Source of the DNA: Candidatus Heritagella intestinalis
Lineage (GTDB): Bacteria; Bacillota; Clostridia; Oscillospirales; Acutalibacteraceae
Length of the DNA stretch: 64,000 nt
Assembly: GCA_904420555.1 (NCBI GenBank)
Contig: CAJFVO010000001.1
Location: forward strand, 186,001-250,000
Direction of reading: 5' to 3'
Part shown: in pieces, positions 1-7,850 of the stretch
How the letters are laid out: every line of letters starts with the position of its first letter
Position numbering within the stretch: position 1 is the first letter of the stretch
Made by a program: the position numbers and the translations under genes
The notes under the pieces: generated by a model
Databases searched by the model: none
The model's input: the letters and a program-made list of their open reading frames with translations, nothing else
Told to the model about the DNA's origin: nothing

Positions 1-991
1 CCGGGGCATAGCGGTCTCCCCAGCGCTCCCGGATATAAGCCGCCGCCTCCTGCACCGCGTCCTCGGAAAGGCGCAGGGAGTCGGTACGCATATAGGTGAT
101 GAGGCCCACAGCCCCCTGGCCCTGGATTTCCACGCCTTCATAGAGCTCCTGGGCCGCCTTCATGGTGCGCCGGGCCTGGAAGCCCAGTTTCCGGGAAGCT
201 TCCTGCTGCATGGTGGAGGTGCTGAAGGGCGGAGCCGGGGATTTGCGCCGGCTGCCCTTTTTTACCTTGGACACCACGAAATCCGCGTCCTCCAGCTTGG
301 CCAGAATGGCGTCGGCTTCCTCTTTGCTGGCAATTTTGATTTTGTTCCCCTGGGCATCCCCATAGAAAGAAGCCGGGAAAACCTTCCGGGAGCCTTTGGG
401 GATGAGCTTGGCGTCGATGGTCCAGTATTCCTCGGGCTGAAAGGCCCGAATCTCCTCCTCCCGGTCCACCACCAGGCGCACCGCCACCGACTGCACGCGG
501 CCGGCGGAAAGCCCCCGGCGAATGACCTTGGCCAAAAAGGGGCTGAGCTTATAGCCCACCAGCCGGTCCAGAATCCGGCGGGCCTGCTGGGCGTTGACCA
601 GGTTCATATCAATAGAGCGGGGATGGGCCATGCCGCCCTCCACGCCGGTTTTGGTGATCTCGTTAAAGGTCACCCGGTTCTCCTCATTGACATCCAGGCC
701 TAAAATATAGGCCAAATGCCAGGAAATAGCTTCTCCTTCCCGATCCGGGTCCGTGGCCAGGTAGATGCCATCGCTTTTGGCGGCAGCGGCCTTCAGCTCG
801 TCTACCAGCTTCTCCTTCCCCTTGATAATGACATATTTGGGCGCAAAATCGTGCTTGACATCTACACTCAGGCGGTTTTCCGGCAGGTCCCGCACATGGC
901 CCATAGAGGCCACCACTTCATAGCCGGGGCCCAGGTATTTTTTAATGGTTTTCGCCTTGGAGGGCGATTCCACAATGACGAGTTTTGACAA
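1..991 (-). CDS. topA: DNA topoisomerase I (C-terminal part outside window)
   Basis: Type IA topoisomerase that relaxes negative supercoils by cutting one strand through a tyrosyl link. The minus strand reads a TOPRIM-type N-terminus (KLVIVESPSKAKTI, then SMGHVRDLP and the acidic DPDREGEAI motif). It continues into the catalytic core, where the YMRTDSLRLS motif carries the nucleophilic Tyr near residue 310. About 330 codons are visible and the frame is open at the left edge, so roughly the C-terminal half and any zinc-ribbon tails are missing. The start is a TTG at 991, chosen because GGTGAG lies just upstream and the conserved K-L-V-I-V-E-S begins within three codons. It is the last gene of a minus-strand series dprA-topA, an order common in Firmicutes. 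Confidence 0.95.
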   Translation of the reverse strand, partial: MSKLVIVESPSKAKTIKKYLGPGYEVVASMGHVRDLPENRLSVDVKHDFAPKYVIIKGKEKLVDELKAAAAKSDGIYLATDPDREGEAISWHLAYILGLDVNEENRVTFNEITKTGVEGGMAHPRSIDMNLVNAQQARRILDRLVGYKLSPFLAKVIRRGLSAGRVQSVAVRLVVDREEEIRAFQPEEYWTIDAKLIPKGSRKVFPASFYGDAQGNKIKIASKEEADAILAKLEDADFVVSKVKKGSRRKSPAPPFSTSTMQQEASRKLGFQARRTMKAAQELYEGVEIQGQGAVGLITYMRTDSLRLSEDAVQEAAAYIRERWGDRYAP

Positions 992-1152
992 TGCTTCTCA
1001 CCTATCCTTTTTCCGTGATATTCCCGGCGAACCCGCCAGGCGCGGCCTTTGGCAGGAGACCCCTCCGGCCGGCAAAAGGTTCTTTTCTCTCTATTGGTTT
1101 CAGGGCCTCTCCCCCTCCATTTCTCGGGGAGAACCCTATGGTTGTAAGCCTT

Positions 1153-1184
1153 GTGAAAACCGCCTGCTTCCAGACGGCTTTCAC
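1153..1184. repeat. Long imperfect hairpin between dprA and topA
   Basis: The 247-nt gap between topA and dprA holds no gene. It contains one clear inverted repeat: 14-nt arms (GTGAAAACCGCCTG and its near complement, with G-T pairs) around a 4-nt loop. There is no T-run on either side, so it does not look like a simple intrinsic terminator. It may be a 3' end stabiliser of dprA mRNA or a leader structure of topA. Confidence 0.45.
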
Positions 1185-1238
1185 AGGGGTTACATTCCGG
1201 CAATGGCCGAATCTGTACGCCTGCTTTAGGATACGCCT

Positions 1239-2438
1239 TTATCCCCCTTTTGCATACCTGCGCCCGGAAAAAGAACGCAGTTTTCCTGCCAGTTCTAACT
1301 CCAAAGCGATTTCCAGAATTTCTTTCATGGGGAGTCCTGTACGGTAGGACAATTCCTCCGCTGTGGCCGGCTGGGCAGAAAGAGCGCCATACAGCCTTTG
1401 GGCGCCGGGAGAAAGGGCGCTGATCGACGGCTTCGCGGCCTTTGGCGAGCTGGAAGAAGGCTCCGTGGGGGCCTGGGGCCGCTCCTTGGGAGGCAGCTCC
1501 GACAAAGGCGCCCGCTGGGGAACCCGAAAAGCTGGAAAGCGGCCCTGATATTCCGTCAGAATATCCGCCGCGCAGGAAACCGGCTTGGCCCCGTCCCACA
1601 AAAGCTGCAAAATGCCCTCCGCGTTTTTCTCCCACACATCCAGCAGCAGGGTGAAAACCTCCCGGTTTTGCTCTGTAGCGTGGCGGACGGTAAGCATGGT
1701 GCCGCTTTTCACGCCGGCTTCCGACACCAACACCCCACAGCTCAGGCCGGAAATCAGCCGGTTGCGCACATCGAAATGCCACTTCTGCACCTCTGTCCCC
1801 GGCGGGAACTCCGACAACAGGGCCCCGCCCTGCTCGAAAATGCGTCTGCGCAGGTTCGCATTAGTGGAGAGATAGGGAGCACCAATGGCGCAGGGCAGCA
1901 GGCAGAGGGTCCGGCCGCCGGCATCCAATGCGCCCTCATGGGCGGCGGCGTCCACCCCTAAAGCCCCGCCGCTGACCACCACGGCACCAGCCTCAGCCAG
2001 CTGACGGCACAAAACCCGGGTGGCTTGGACACTGCCGAGAGAGGCTTTGCGGGAACCCACCACGGCGATGGTAGGGATTTCGTCTACCGGGAGCAGCTCC
2101 CCCTTGCAGTACAGCACTGCCGGCGGGTTGGCAATGTGCCGCAGGCAATCCGGGAAGGACGGGGACGCCGGGGTCAGCAGGGTAATGCCCTGTTCCTGGC
2201 ACTGGGACAGAATCTTCCGGCAGCTTTCCGGTCGGATGGATTCCAACCGGCTCTTCTCCCCCCTTTTCAGGAGGGTTTCCCGGTACAGATCCCGCTTAGG
2301 GCCGAAGAGGGCCTGCTCAAAAAAGGCCGCCATGGAGCCATAAAGCTGAAAAAAGTGCATGGGCTGGGCGCTGCCGCAGCCAAATATCTGCTGAGCCAAC
2401 AGCCAATATAAAAGCTCCCGCTCTTCCTCTGCCGTCAC
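1239..2438 (-). CDS. dprA: DNA processing protein DprA
   Basis: DprA (Smf) binds incoming single-stranded DNA and loads RecA during natural transformation; many non-competent Firmicutes also keep it. At 399 aa it is slightly longer than usual. The Rossmann-like core is clear: VVGSRKASLGS near residue 125, VSGGALGVDAAAHEGAL, then LLSEFPPGT and FDVRNRLISGLS. A C-terminal winged-helix region (about residues 330-395) completes the usual architecture; the link between them is Pro/Ser rich. The start is GTG at 2438 behind a GGGGGAAGG stretch. The RNA methylase gene ends 40 nt upstream and topA follows on the same strand. comF, another competence-linked gene, lies elsewhere in the window, so a DNA-uptake role is possible but not shown. 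Confidence 0.95.
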   Translation of the reverse strand: MTAEEERELLYWLLAQQIFGCGSAQPMHFFQLYGSMAAFFEQALFGPKRDLYRETLLKRGEKSRLESIRPESCRKILSQCQEQGITLLTPASPSFPDCLRHIANPPAVLYCKGELLPVDEIPTIAVVGSRKASLGSVQATRVLCRQLAEAGAVVVSGGALGVDAAAHEGALDAGGRTLCLLPCAIGAPYLSTNANLRRRIFEQGGALLSEFPPGTEVQKWHFDVRNRLISGLSCGVLVSEAGVKSGTMLTVRHATEQNREVFTLLLDVWEKNAEGILQLLWDGAKPVSCAADILTEYQGRFPAFRVPQRAPLSELPPKERPQAPTEPSSSSPKAAKPSISALSPGAQRLYGALSAQPATAEELSYRTGLPMKEILEIALELELAGKLRSFSGRRYAKGG

Positions 2439-2478
2439 GTTCCTTCCCCCTCTCTCCCCTTCTTCCGGGCTGCCCGGC

Positions 2479-3267
2479 TCAGCGCATCATCTCCCACATA
2501 AGGATAGCAGAAGAAGAGGCTGCATTCAAGGACTCTGCCCGTCCCTTCATGGGGATGGTGACTTTCTGGGAACAGGCCTCGATGGTCTCCGGCAGCAGGC
2601 CGCTGCCCTCGTTCCCCACCAGGAGCAGGCAGGGCTCCGGGAAGGGGCAGTCCGTTACCGGCTGGGCGCCGGCATCCGGCACGGCGGCAAAGGTGGCAAA
2701 CCCACGGCGGTGCAGATGAGGGGCAATCTCTGCAAAGGAGCCCCCCTGATACACCGGCAGCCGGAAGGCCGCGCCCATCCCTGCCCGAAGGGCCTTGGGA
2801 TTGTACACGTCACAGCACTCCCCAAAAAGGGCCAGGCCGGCAATGCCCAGGGCTTCGGCAGTGCGCATGACGGCTCCCAGGTTTCCCGGGTCCTGAAGGG
2901 CTTCCAGGCCCAGATAGCGGCCGCCTTTTGGCAGCGCTTCCAGGGAGAGCCGGGGCTTTTGGGCGCAGACGGCAAAGACCCCCTGGCTGTTTTTGGTGCC
3001 GGACAAAAGCTCCGCCGCATGGGGCTCTGTGCAGAAAGCGGCCTGGGCGGCCTGCACCAGGGGCTCTACGTAGTCCCCGTACTTCTCCCGGGCTTGGGGG
3101 GTAAAGAAAAGCTGCTGCACCGGGACGCCGCTGCGCAGGGCGTCATAGCACAGGCGGGCGCCCTCCACGACAAAAAGGCCCTGTGCCCTTCTGCTTTCCG
3201 CAGAGCGCACGAGCCCGGCTGCTTCTTTAATCCGCTGGTTTTTCCGGCTGGTGATGGTTTCGATCAT
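2479..3267 (-). CDS. TrmH/SpoU-family RNA 2'-O-ribose methyltransferase
   Basis: SPOUT-fold enzyme expected to methylate a ribose 2'-OH in rRNA or tRNA with SAM. The 262-residue protein has an N-terminal substrate-binding domain (SRKNQRIKEA, then FVVEGARL) followed by the trefoil-knot domain. The SPOUT motifs are NPKALRAGMGAAFRLPV, LLVGNEGSGL and IPMKGRAESLNAASSSA, the last forming the knot. The chosen ATG (3267) has AAGGAA six bases upstream. An in-frame ATG six codons earlier lacks such a site. The gene follows rplT by about 90 nt on the same strand; a similar rplT-SpoU order is frequent in Firmicutes. The exact target nucleotide cannot be read from sequence. Confidence 0.9.
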   Translation of the reverse strand: MIETITSRKNQRIKEAAGLVRSAESRRAQGLFVVEGARLCYDALRSGVPVQQLFFTPQAREKYGDYVEPLVQAAQAAFCTEPHAAELLSGTKNSQGVFAVCAQKPRLSLEALPKGGRYLGLEALQDPGNLGAVMRTAEALGIAGLALFGECCDVYNPKALRAGMGAAFRLPVYQGGSFAEIAPHLHRRGFATFAAVPDAGAQPVTDCPFPEPCLLLVGNEGSGLLPETIEACSQKVTIPMKGRAESLNAASSSAILMWEMMR

Positions 3268-3360
3268 AGTGTTCCTTTCCGGCATGACGAGGGCATTTTC
3301 CAGGATACCCTTGTATAAAGATACGCCCGGAGCGAAGGCCCCGAGCGCACTGACAGCTTA

Positions 3361-3714
3361 TTAGAGAGCGGCCTTGGCCTGCTCGACCAGAGCCTTGAAT
3401 GCGGCCTCGTCGGCAATGGCGATCTCGGACAGCATCTTGCGGTTCAGGGTGATGCCAGCCTTCTTCAGACCGTTCATAAAGGTGGAATAGTTGATGCCGT
3501 TCATCTTGCAGGCGGCAGAGATACGGGTAATCCACAGGCGGCGGAAATCTCTCTTTCTCTGCTTGCGGCCGATGTAGGCATAGTTGCCGGACTTCATAAC
3601 AGCCTGCTTGGCCATCTTAAAGTGGCGGCTCTTGGAACCCCAATAGCCCTTAGCCAGCTTCAGTACCTTTTTTCTTCTCTTGCGGGTCATCAACGCGCCT
3701 TTTACACGTGCCAT
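3361..3714 (-). CDS. rplT: 50S ribosomal protein L20
   Basis: Large-subunit protein L20, which binds 23S rRNA early in assembly and, in Firmicutes such as Bacillus subtilis, represses its own operon. The 117-aa length is exactly that of the family, and the sequence is highly basic at the N-terminus ([19 protein letters not shown]), followed by [14 protein letters not shown] and [17 protein letters not shown]. It is the last gene of infC-rpmI-rplT and lies 32 nt after rpmI. Regulation probably occurs at the leader attenuator described upstream of infC. Confidence 0.98.
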   Translation of the reverse strand: MARVKGALMTRKRRKKVLKLAKGYWGSKSRHFKMAKQAVMKSGNYAYIGRKQRKRDFRRLWITRISAACKMNGINYSTFMNGLKKAGITLNRKMLSEIAIADEAAFKALVEQAKAAL

Positions 3715-3746
3715 AGTTTATTTACCTCCAAATCACTCGGTTAGTC

Positions 3747-3953
3747 TTAGTTCTGATAGGGCAGGAGTCTCTTCACCTGGCGGACATTGGTCTTATCCGC
3801 AACCGTGGTGCCGCGCAGGGCGCGCTTGGTCTTGCGGGTCTTGCCGTGGCCGTTGAGCAGGTGGCTCTTGTTGGCGTGGGCGCGGATTACCTTACCATTT
3901 TTAGAAATCTTGAAGCGCTTTTTAGCGCCGCTGTGAGTCTTGAGCTTGGGCAT
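3747..3953 (-). CDS. rpmI: 50S ribosomal protein L35
   Basis: Small basic large-subunit protein. The 68-residue product opens with MPKLKTHSGAKKRFKISK and contains NGHGKTRKTKRALRG, both diagnostic of L35. It is a few residues longer than the usual 64-66. It lies between infC (24 nt upstream) and rplT (32 nt downstream), so all three are almost certainly on one transcript. Confidence 0.97.
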   Translation of the reverse strand: MPKLKTHSGAKKRFKISKNGKVIRAHANKSHLLNGHGKTRKTKRALRGTTVADKTNVRQVKRLLPYQN

Positions 3954-3977
3954 AACTGCTCCTCCTTAGAAGTGTGA

Positions 3978-4496
3978 TTATTTGACGGGCTTGGGGGCAA
4001 GGAACATCAGCATGTTTCTTCCCTCAAGCTTCGCGGGCTTTTCAATGTTGGCAAACTCGGCGCAAGCCTCGGCAAACCGGCTCATGGTGTCATAGCCGTG
4101 CTCCGGATGGCCCATTTCCCGTCCGCGGAAGCGGATGGAAACCTTGACCTTGTTGCCGTCCTCCAAAAAGCGCTTTGCGTGACCCAGCTTGGTGTTGAAG
4201 TCGTGGGTATCGATGTTGAGAGACAGACGGATTTCCTTGATTTCGACGACGCGCTGGTTCTTGCGGGCTTCCTTTTCCCGTTTGGCTTGCTCGAAACGGA
4301 ACTTGCCGTAATCGATGATCTTGCAAACCGGGGGCTTGGCCTGAGGGGCGATTTTCACCAGGTCCAGGTTGCGGGCATAGGCCATTTCCAGCGCCTGGTG
4401 AACCGGCATAATCCCCAGCTGGGAGCCGTCGGAATCAATAACGCGAACTTCTTTATCGCGGATTTCTTCGTTAATCTGCAGTTCCTTGTTGCTAAT
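3978..4496 (-). CDS. infC: Translation initiation factor IF-3 with ATT start codon
   Basis: IF-3 binds the 30S subunit and proofreads initiator tRNA and the start codon. The protein (172 aa from the chosen start) shows the N-domain (ELQINEEIRDKEVRVID, KIIDYGKFRFEQ), a lysine-rich linker and the C-domain (HDFNTKLGHAKRFLEDGNKVKV, RFRGREM). The only upstream ATG sits in front of, and overlaps, the Shine-Dalgarno GGAGGTG. The codon at the right distance (9 nt) is ATT, followed by AGC AAC AAG GAA. Known infC genes of E. coli and B. subtilis also begin with AUU, which lets IF-3 limit its own synthesis. I therefore call ATT at 4496 as the true start. Confidence 0.95.
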   Translation of the reverse strand: MSNKELQINEEIRDKEVRVIDSDGSQLGIMPVHQALEMAYARNLDLVKIAPQAKPPVCKIIDYGKFRFEQAKREKEARKNQRVVEIKEIRLSLNIDTHDFNTKLGHAKRFLEDGNKVKVSIRFRGREMGHPEHGYDTMSRFAEACAEFANIEKPAKLEGRNMLMFLAPKPVK

Positions 4497-4525
4497 GGGT
4501 AAGCACCTCCAAAACACGTAGTCAT

Positions 4526-4567
4526 TAAAAACGAAAAGCGCAGGCCAGAAAATCGTTCTGTCTGCGC
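4526..4567 (-). terminator. infC leader attenuator (L20-leader-like)
   Basis: Between the promoter and infC the transcript can form a strong hairpin: GCGCAG pairs with CTGCGC, extended by CAGAA with TTCTG. It is followed directly by TTTTCGTTTTT. This intrinsic terminator lies inside the leader, about 30 nt before the infC Shine-Dalgarno site. The infC operon of B. subtilis is controlled by L20-dependent premature termination in such a leader (Rfam L20_leader), and this is the likely counterpart. The L20-binding fold itself was not modelled. Confidence 0.75.
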
Positions 4568-4678
4568 GTCAATCCTCGAAAAATGCAGCAGGATTCCTGC
4601 CGCCCCTCTCCTATTGACCCGTGCCAGACAAAACTCCACAGGTGAGACCCGTTTTGGCCTTCTTTGTTTTCCTAAGCT

Positions 4679-4707
4679 ATTATACCCGCCCCTTCCCGGA
4701 TTGTCAA
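4679..4707 (-). promoter_or_regulatory. Consensus sigma-A promoter of infC-rpmI-rplT
   Basis: Reading the minus strand, TTGACA (4702-4707) is followed after exactly 17 nt by TATAAT (4679-4684). Both hexamers are perfect consensus. The transcript would start near 4672, giving a leader of about 175 nt that contains the attenuator. A promoter this strong suits a ribosomal operon that is then throttled by attenuation. Confidence 0.88.
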
Positions 4708-4802
4708 GGCTTTTCTTTTAGGAAATCCGAATTTTTCCGGCGGCAGCATAAACGGCCAAAGGCTGGGCAAGCTATCTCCATCAAAACCGGGAGGGACGTT
4801 CC

Positions 4803-5510
4803 ATGATACTTTCTTTTCTGCGGGCTGTACTGCTGTACATAGTCATTTTGTCGGCAGTGCGGCTCATGGGCAAACGGCAGATCAGCGAGCTGCAGACCTC
4901 GGAGCTGGTGGTGACGCTGCTCATCTCCGACCTGGCGGCGGTGCCTATGCAGAACACCGGCCAGCCCCTGGTAAGCGGCCTGATTCCCATTGCCGTGCTG
5001 GTGATGTGCGAGATTGCCGCCTCGGTGTTTATGCTGAAAAGCGGCAAATTCCGGCGGCTGGTCTGCGGCAAGCCCGTGGTGCTCATCAACAACGGGAAGG
5101 TGGACCAAAAAGAAATGGCCCGGCTGCGCCTGAGTGTGGAGGACCTCTTTGAGGAGCTGCGGGAAAAGGACGTGTTCTCCATTGGGGATGTGGCCTGGGC
5201 CATTATGGAGACCAACGGCAAGCTCAGCGTGGTGAAAAAGCCGGAAAAAGACGCCCCTACCAACCAGCTTTTGGGCCTCTCCCCGGGGGATACCGGCTTG
5301 GAAGTGGTGGTCGTCAGCGACGGGGAATTCTCGGATATTTCCCTCTCCCTGTGCGGCAAAGACCGGCAATGGGTACAGGGAATCCTGCAAAGCCGGGGGC
5401 TTTCCCCCAAAGAGGTATTCCTCATGACCGCCGACCAGCATGGCAGCTGCACGGTGATTCCCAAGGAGAAAGCCGGACAGGGGCCGGTGCAGGGAAAGGA
5501 GGGGGCATAA
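4803..5510 (+). CDS. DUF421 (YetF/YdfS-type) membrane protein
   Basis: Integral membrane protein of the DUF421 family, common in Firmicutes; its biochemical role is not established. The N-terminal 85 residues hold about three hydrophobic helices with the family signature RLMGKRQISELQTSELVVTL and LISDLAAVPMQ. The rest is a soluble domain (PVVLINNGKVDQKEMARLRL, LREKDVFSIGDVAWAIMETNG) expected on the cytoplasmic face. Length 235 aa is typical. GGGAGGG lies 6 nt before the ATG. The DUF4363 gene begins 1 nt after the stop, so the pair is surely co-translated. This pairing of DUF421 with DUF4363 recurs in Clostridia. Confidence 0.88.
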   Translation: MILSFLRAVLLYIVILSAVRLMGKRQISELQTSELVVTLLISDLAAVPMQNTGQPLVSGLIPIAVLVMCEIAASVFMLKSGKFRRLVCGKPVVLINNGKVDQKEMARLRLSVEDLFEELREKDVFSIGDVAWAIMETNGKLSVVKKPEKDAPTNQLLGLSPGDTGLEVVVVSDGEFSDISLSLCGKDRQWVQGILQSRGLSPKEVFLMTADQHGSCTVIPKEKAGQGPVQGKEGA

Positions 5511-5511
5511 G

Positions 5512-5892
5512 ATGAAGCGTCTGTGGGTTTCCGGGGTACTGCTGGTACTGCTCCTTTGGTGCTGCTGGGCGGGGAACCGCACGGCTTATGGGGCGGCAGA
5601 CGCCCTTTCCGGGTCCTTACAGCAGGTGAAGTCCCTGGTCAGCCAGGAGAACTATGAAACTGCCCTGGCTGCCACCCAGGACCTGGAGCGTCAATGGCAG
5701 GGCTATCGCTGGCGGCTGGAGCTCTTTCTGCCCCACGACGATTTGGCGGCAGCGGAGGCCTCCCTGCTGCGGCTCCCCGCCCTGCTCCAAAGCCGGGAGC
5801 TGGGAATGCTCCAGGCCGGGTGCGACGAAACCGCTGCGCAAATCCAGCACCTGGCGGAGAGCGAGACCCTGACCTGGGAAAACCTTTTATAG
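5512..5892 (+). CDS. DUF4363-like membrane-anchored protein
   Basis: Small protein (126 aa) with one N-terminal hydrophobic segment (VSGVLLVLLLWCCWAG), then a helical, charged domain expected outside the membrane. The pattern QENYETALAATQDLERQW followed by LFLPHDDLAAAEASLLRL fits DUF4363, whose members accompany DUF421 proteins. The tight coupling with the preceding gene is the best functional clue; no catalytic motif is visible. The gene is followed by a good intrinsic terminator. Confidence 0.75.
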   Translation: MKRLWVSGVLLVLLLWCCWAGNRTAYGAADALSGSLQQVKSLVSQENYETALAATQDLERQWQGYRWRLELFLPHDDLAAAEASLLRLPALLQSRELGMLQAGCDETAAQIQHLAESETLTWENLL

Positions 5893-5927
5893 GGCAAGGG
5901 GAAACAAATAGAAAAATGCACAAAAAC

Positions 5928-5962
5928 GAGGAGCCTTTTTTGGAGGGTTCCTCTTATTTTTT
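5928..5962 (+). terminator. Terminator after the DUF421/DUF4363 pair
   Basis: GAGGAGCC pairs with GGTTCCTC (one G-T pair) around a T-rich loop and is followed by TTATTTTTT. It lies 36 nt downstream of the DUF4363 stop codon. Confidence 0.75.
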
Positions 5963-6129
5963 GCGGGCTGACCGGGGAACCGGCTCTGCGGGGCTGTTTT
6001 TGTCCCACTGTCATGGGGGTATATGTGTAGAAAACATCGCGGGCAAGGGGTTTCCAGGCTGGATTCTCCCAAACTCCCCTTTTTCAGGGGAATATCCCCC
6101 AAGCCCCTCAGTCTCCTATGCGGAGGGCA

Positions 6130-6572
6130 CCCCCTTTTCTCCTGGAATGAGAAAAGGGGGGAAAAGAATCAGATAGGCTGGCATCTTGACACGCCAAGCA
6201 AAACCGTCCCGGAGGGACAGGTTTTGAAGGCGGTCAGGGTAGCTTTTTTTAACGCGGGGCAGCGGCATCGATTAGCAGCCTGTTCCCTCGCGTTGCCAGC
6301 CTGCTCCCGCTGGCGAAAAGGAAAGATGCATCTTCCCTGCTGATGCGCAGCCAACTCGCGGGGAAGCGCTGTGTGATAGGGAAATTATCCCCGCGCGGAA
6401 CAGATAAAACTCGCACCCAGGCTGTTTACGCGGGGGAAAAGGGTGCTCATAGATGATGCTATCTCGCGGCTTGGGAGCGGATACTATCCGCCGCGGGAGA
6501 TAAGCCCACTCATAGATGATGCTACCTCGCGGCTTGGAACCGCACACTGTGCGGCGCGGCTTACGTCCAGAC
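6130..6572. repeat. Mosaic palindromic intergenic repeat, copy A
   Basis: This gene-free stretch between two convergent genes is the longest copy of a dispersed element. In order it holds a perfect 12-bp hairpin (6130-6160), a 60-nt block (6183-6242) almost identical to copy E in inverted orientation, a GCCAGC/GCTGGC hairpin, a boundary with CGCACCCAGGC and TTTACGCGGG (6411-6434), and two palindromic units of about 63 nt (6429-6555). The units contain GCGGATACTATCCGC and CCGCACACTGTGCGG, which differ in sequence but both pair. The end runs up to, and partly into, the stop region of the cyclophilin gene (CCAGAC TTA GTCTGG). No long protein is encoded. Confidence 0.8.
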
Positions 6573-7469
6573 TTAGTCTGGGGTGTAGGGGACGATTTCG
6601 ATGCTGTTGATGGTCACGTCCTCTACAGGCTTATCGCTGTCGTCCGTTTCCACCTGGGCGATGGCGTCCACTACCTCCATGCCCTCATACACCTGGCCAA
6701 ACACTGTATGGCCGCGCTGGGGGTTGAAGGCATTATATGCGCCGTCCAGGGAAGGATTGCCTCCCTGCTCCTCATACAGGCTCTTATAGGCGTCGGTGAC
6801 CGCATCCATATTCAGGAAGGTATAGCCGTAATAGCTCTGCACCGACAGCTTGTCCTCATCGCTCATATCCTTGATTTGATCGTAATTGGTCTGCATGGTA
6901 TCCCACAGGGAAGCATCCACCGGGCCTGCCTGGTTAATGAAGAACTGGCTGCCGTTGGTGTTGCTGCCGGAGTTGGCCATGGCCAGGGAGCCCCGGAGGT
7001 TCACCAGGGTTTTGCTGAACTCATCCTCAAAGCTCCCGCCCCAGACGCTCTCACCGCCGGTGCCGTCGCCATTGGGGTCTCCGCCCTGAATCATAAAGTC
7101 GTTGATGACCCGATGGAAGGTCAGACCGTCATAATAGCCCTGCTGGGCCAGCTTCTTAAAGTTATAGACGGTCTTGGGGGCGGCGTCCGGGAACAGCCGG
7201 ATAGAGATTTCCCCCATGCTGGTGGTCATCACGGCTACCTCCTCCCCCTCTTCCGGGAGCTCCAGCTGATAGCCCAGCTCGGTATCGCTGTCGGTTCCCT
7301 GGGGGAAGGCATCCTGGCTGATGATTTCCCCGCTGGTATCCGCTTGGCTGGCGGTTTCTCCATCCGAGAGGACGGTGACAGCGGGATTTTCACCGGAAGC
7401 CTGCTGGCAGCCGGAAAAGCTGAATAGGAGCAATGCCGCCCCCAGCAGGGCGGTGGTTCTTTTTTTCAT
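6573..7469 (-). CDS. Cyclophilin-type peptidyl-prolyl isomerase lipoprotein
   Basis: Extracytoplasmic proline isomerase anchored by lipid. The signal peptide MKKRTTALLGAALLLFSF ends in the lipobox FSGC, so Cys is the first mature residue. A linker of about 50 residues, rich in Ser, Thr and Asp, precedes the cyclophilin domain. Typical motifs are TSMGEISIRLFPDAAPKTV, FHRVINDFMIQGGDPNGDGTGG and GSLAMANSGSNTNGSQFFI. An insertion of about 50 residues (TNYDQIKDMSDEDKLSVQ and following) sits before GHTVFGQVYEGMEVVD. The start may be ATG 7469 or the TTG one codon earlier. A promoter lies 50 nt upstream. The likely role is folding of secreted or wall proteins. Confidence 0.92.
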   Translation of the reverse strand: MKKRTTALLGAALLLFSFSGCQQASGENPAVTVLSDGETASQADTSGEIISQDAFPQGTDSDTELGYQLELPEEGEEVAVMTTSMGEISIRLFPDAAPKTVYNFKKLAQQGYYDGLTFHRVINDFMIQGGDPNGDGTGGESVWGGSFEDEFSKTLVNLRGSLAMANSGSNTNGSQFFINQAGPVDASLWDTMQTNYDQIKDMSDEDKLSVQSYYGYTFLNMDAVTDAYKSLYEEQGGNPSLDGAYNAFNPQRGHTVFGQVYEGMEVVDAIAQVETDDSDKPVEDVTINSIEIVPYTPD

Positions 7470-7520
7470 CAAGGGAGTTTCTTCCTTTCACTGTAAAATC
7501 AGGCCAAAACCTGCATTTGT

Positions 7521-7549
7521 ATTGTAGTAGAAAATTCGCCGGGATGCAA
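7521..7549 (-). promoter_or_regulatory. Promoter of the cyclophilin gene
   Basis: On the minus strand TTGCAT (7544-7549) and TACAAT (7521-7526) are separated by 17 nt. The predicted transcript starts about 45 nt before the start codon. Confidence 0.65.
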
Positions 7550-7639
7550 GGCTTTCTTTATGCTCCTCCTTGCCTCCCCTCATATTTTATTCTCTCCACG
7601 CATACATAAAAACTACCGGACAGTGGTCTCGCCTGCCGG

Positions 7640-7725
7640 CTCGTTTGTATGCCACCGGCATACCGCACCCGGTTCCAGTCCGCGAGACAGCGGCATCGAG
7701 GAGCAACCTTTTCTCCCGCGCAAGC
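7640..7725. repeat. Mosaic palindromic intergenic repeat, copy B (partial)
   Basis: The 380-nt gap between the divergent cyclophilin and S1-domain genes holds the cyclophilin promoter and this partial copy. GTATGCC-ACC-GGCATAC (7647-7663) is a 7-bp hairpin that corresponds in position to GTCTGCC-AGT-GGCAGAC at 13602-13618 in copy E, both next to CGCCTGCCGGCTCG. CGCGAGACAGCGGCATC followed by TTTTCTCCCGCG (7681-7720) matches the inverted 63-nt unit of the other copies. Confidence 0.6.
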
Positions 7726-7850
7726 TGCCTATTGCTGCATCCACTTACGCGTGGTATTAGGCCGTTATTTCCACCCCACCCTAAACGCGGATTGTCTACG
7801 GCCTCCGCTGCAAATTTGAAATCCAGTAATGAGAAAGGAATGACAGACGT

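Noticed and set aside
868-1782. A 304-codon minus-strand frame spanning the dprA-topA gap
   Set aside because: It overlaps both real genes in another frame and has Arg/Gly/Pro-rich, non-family sequence.
3286-3360. Terminator between rplT and the SpoU methylase gene
   Set aside because: GC-rich, but arms do not pair well and no T-run follows.
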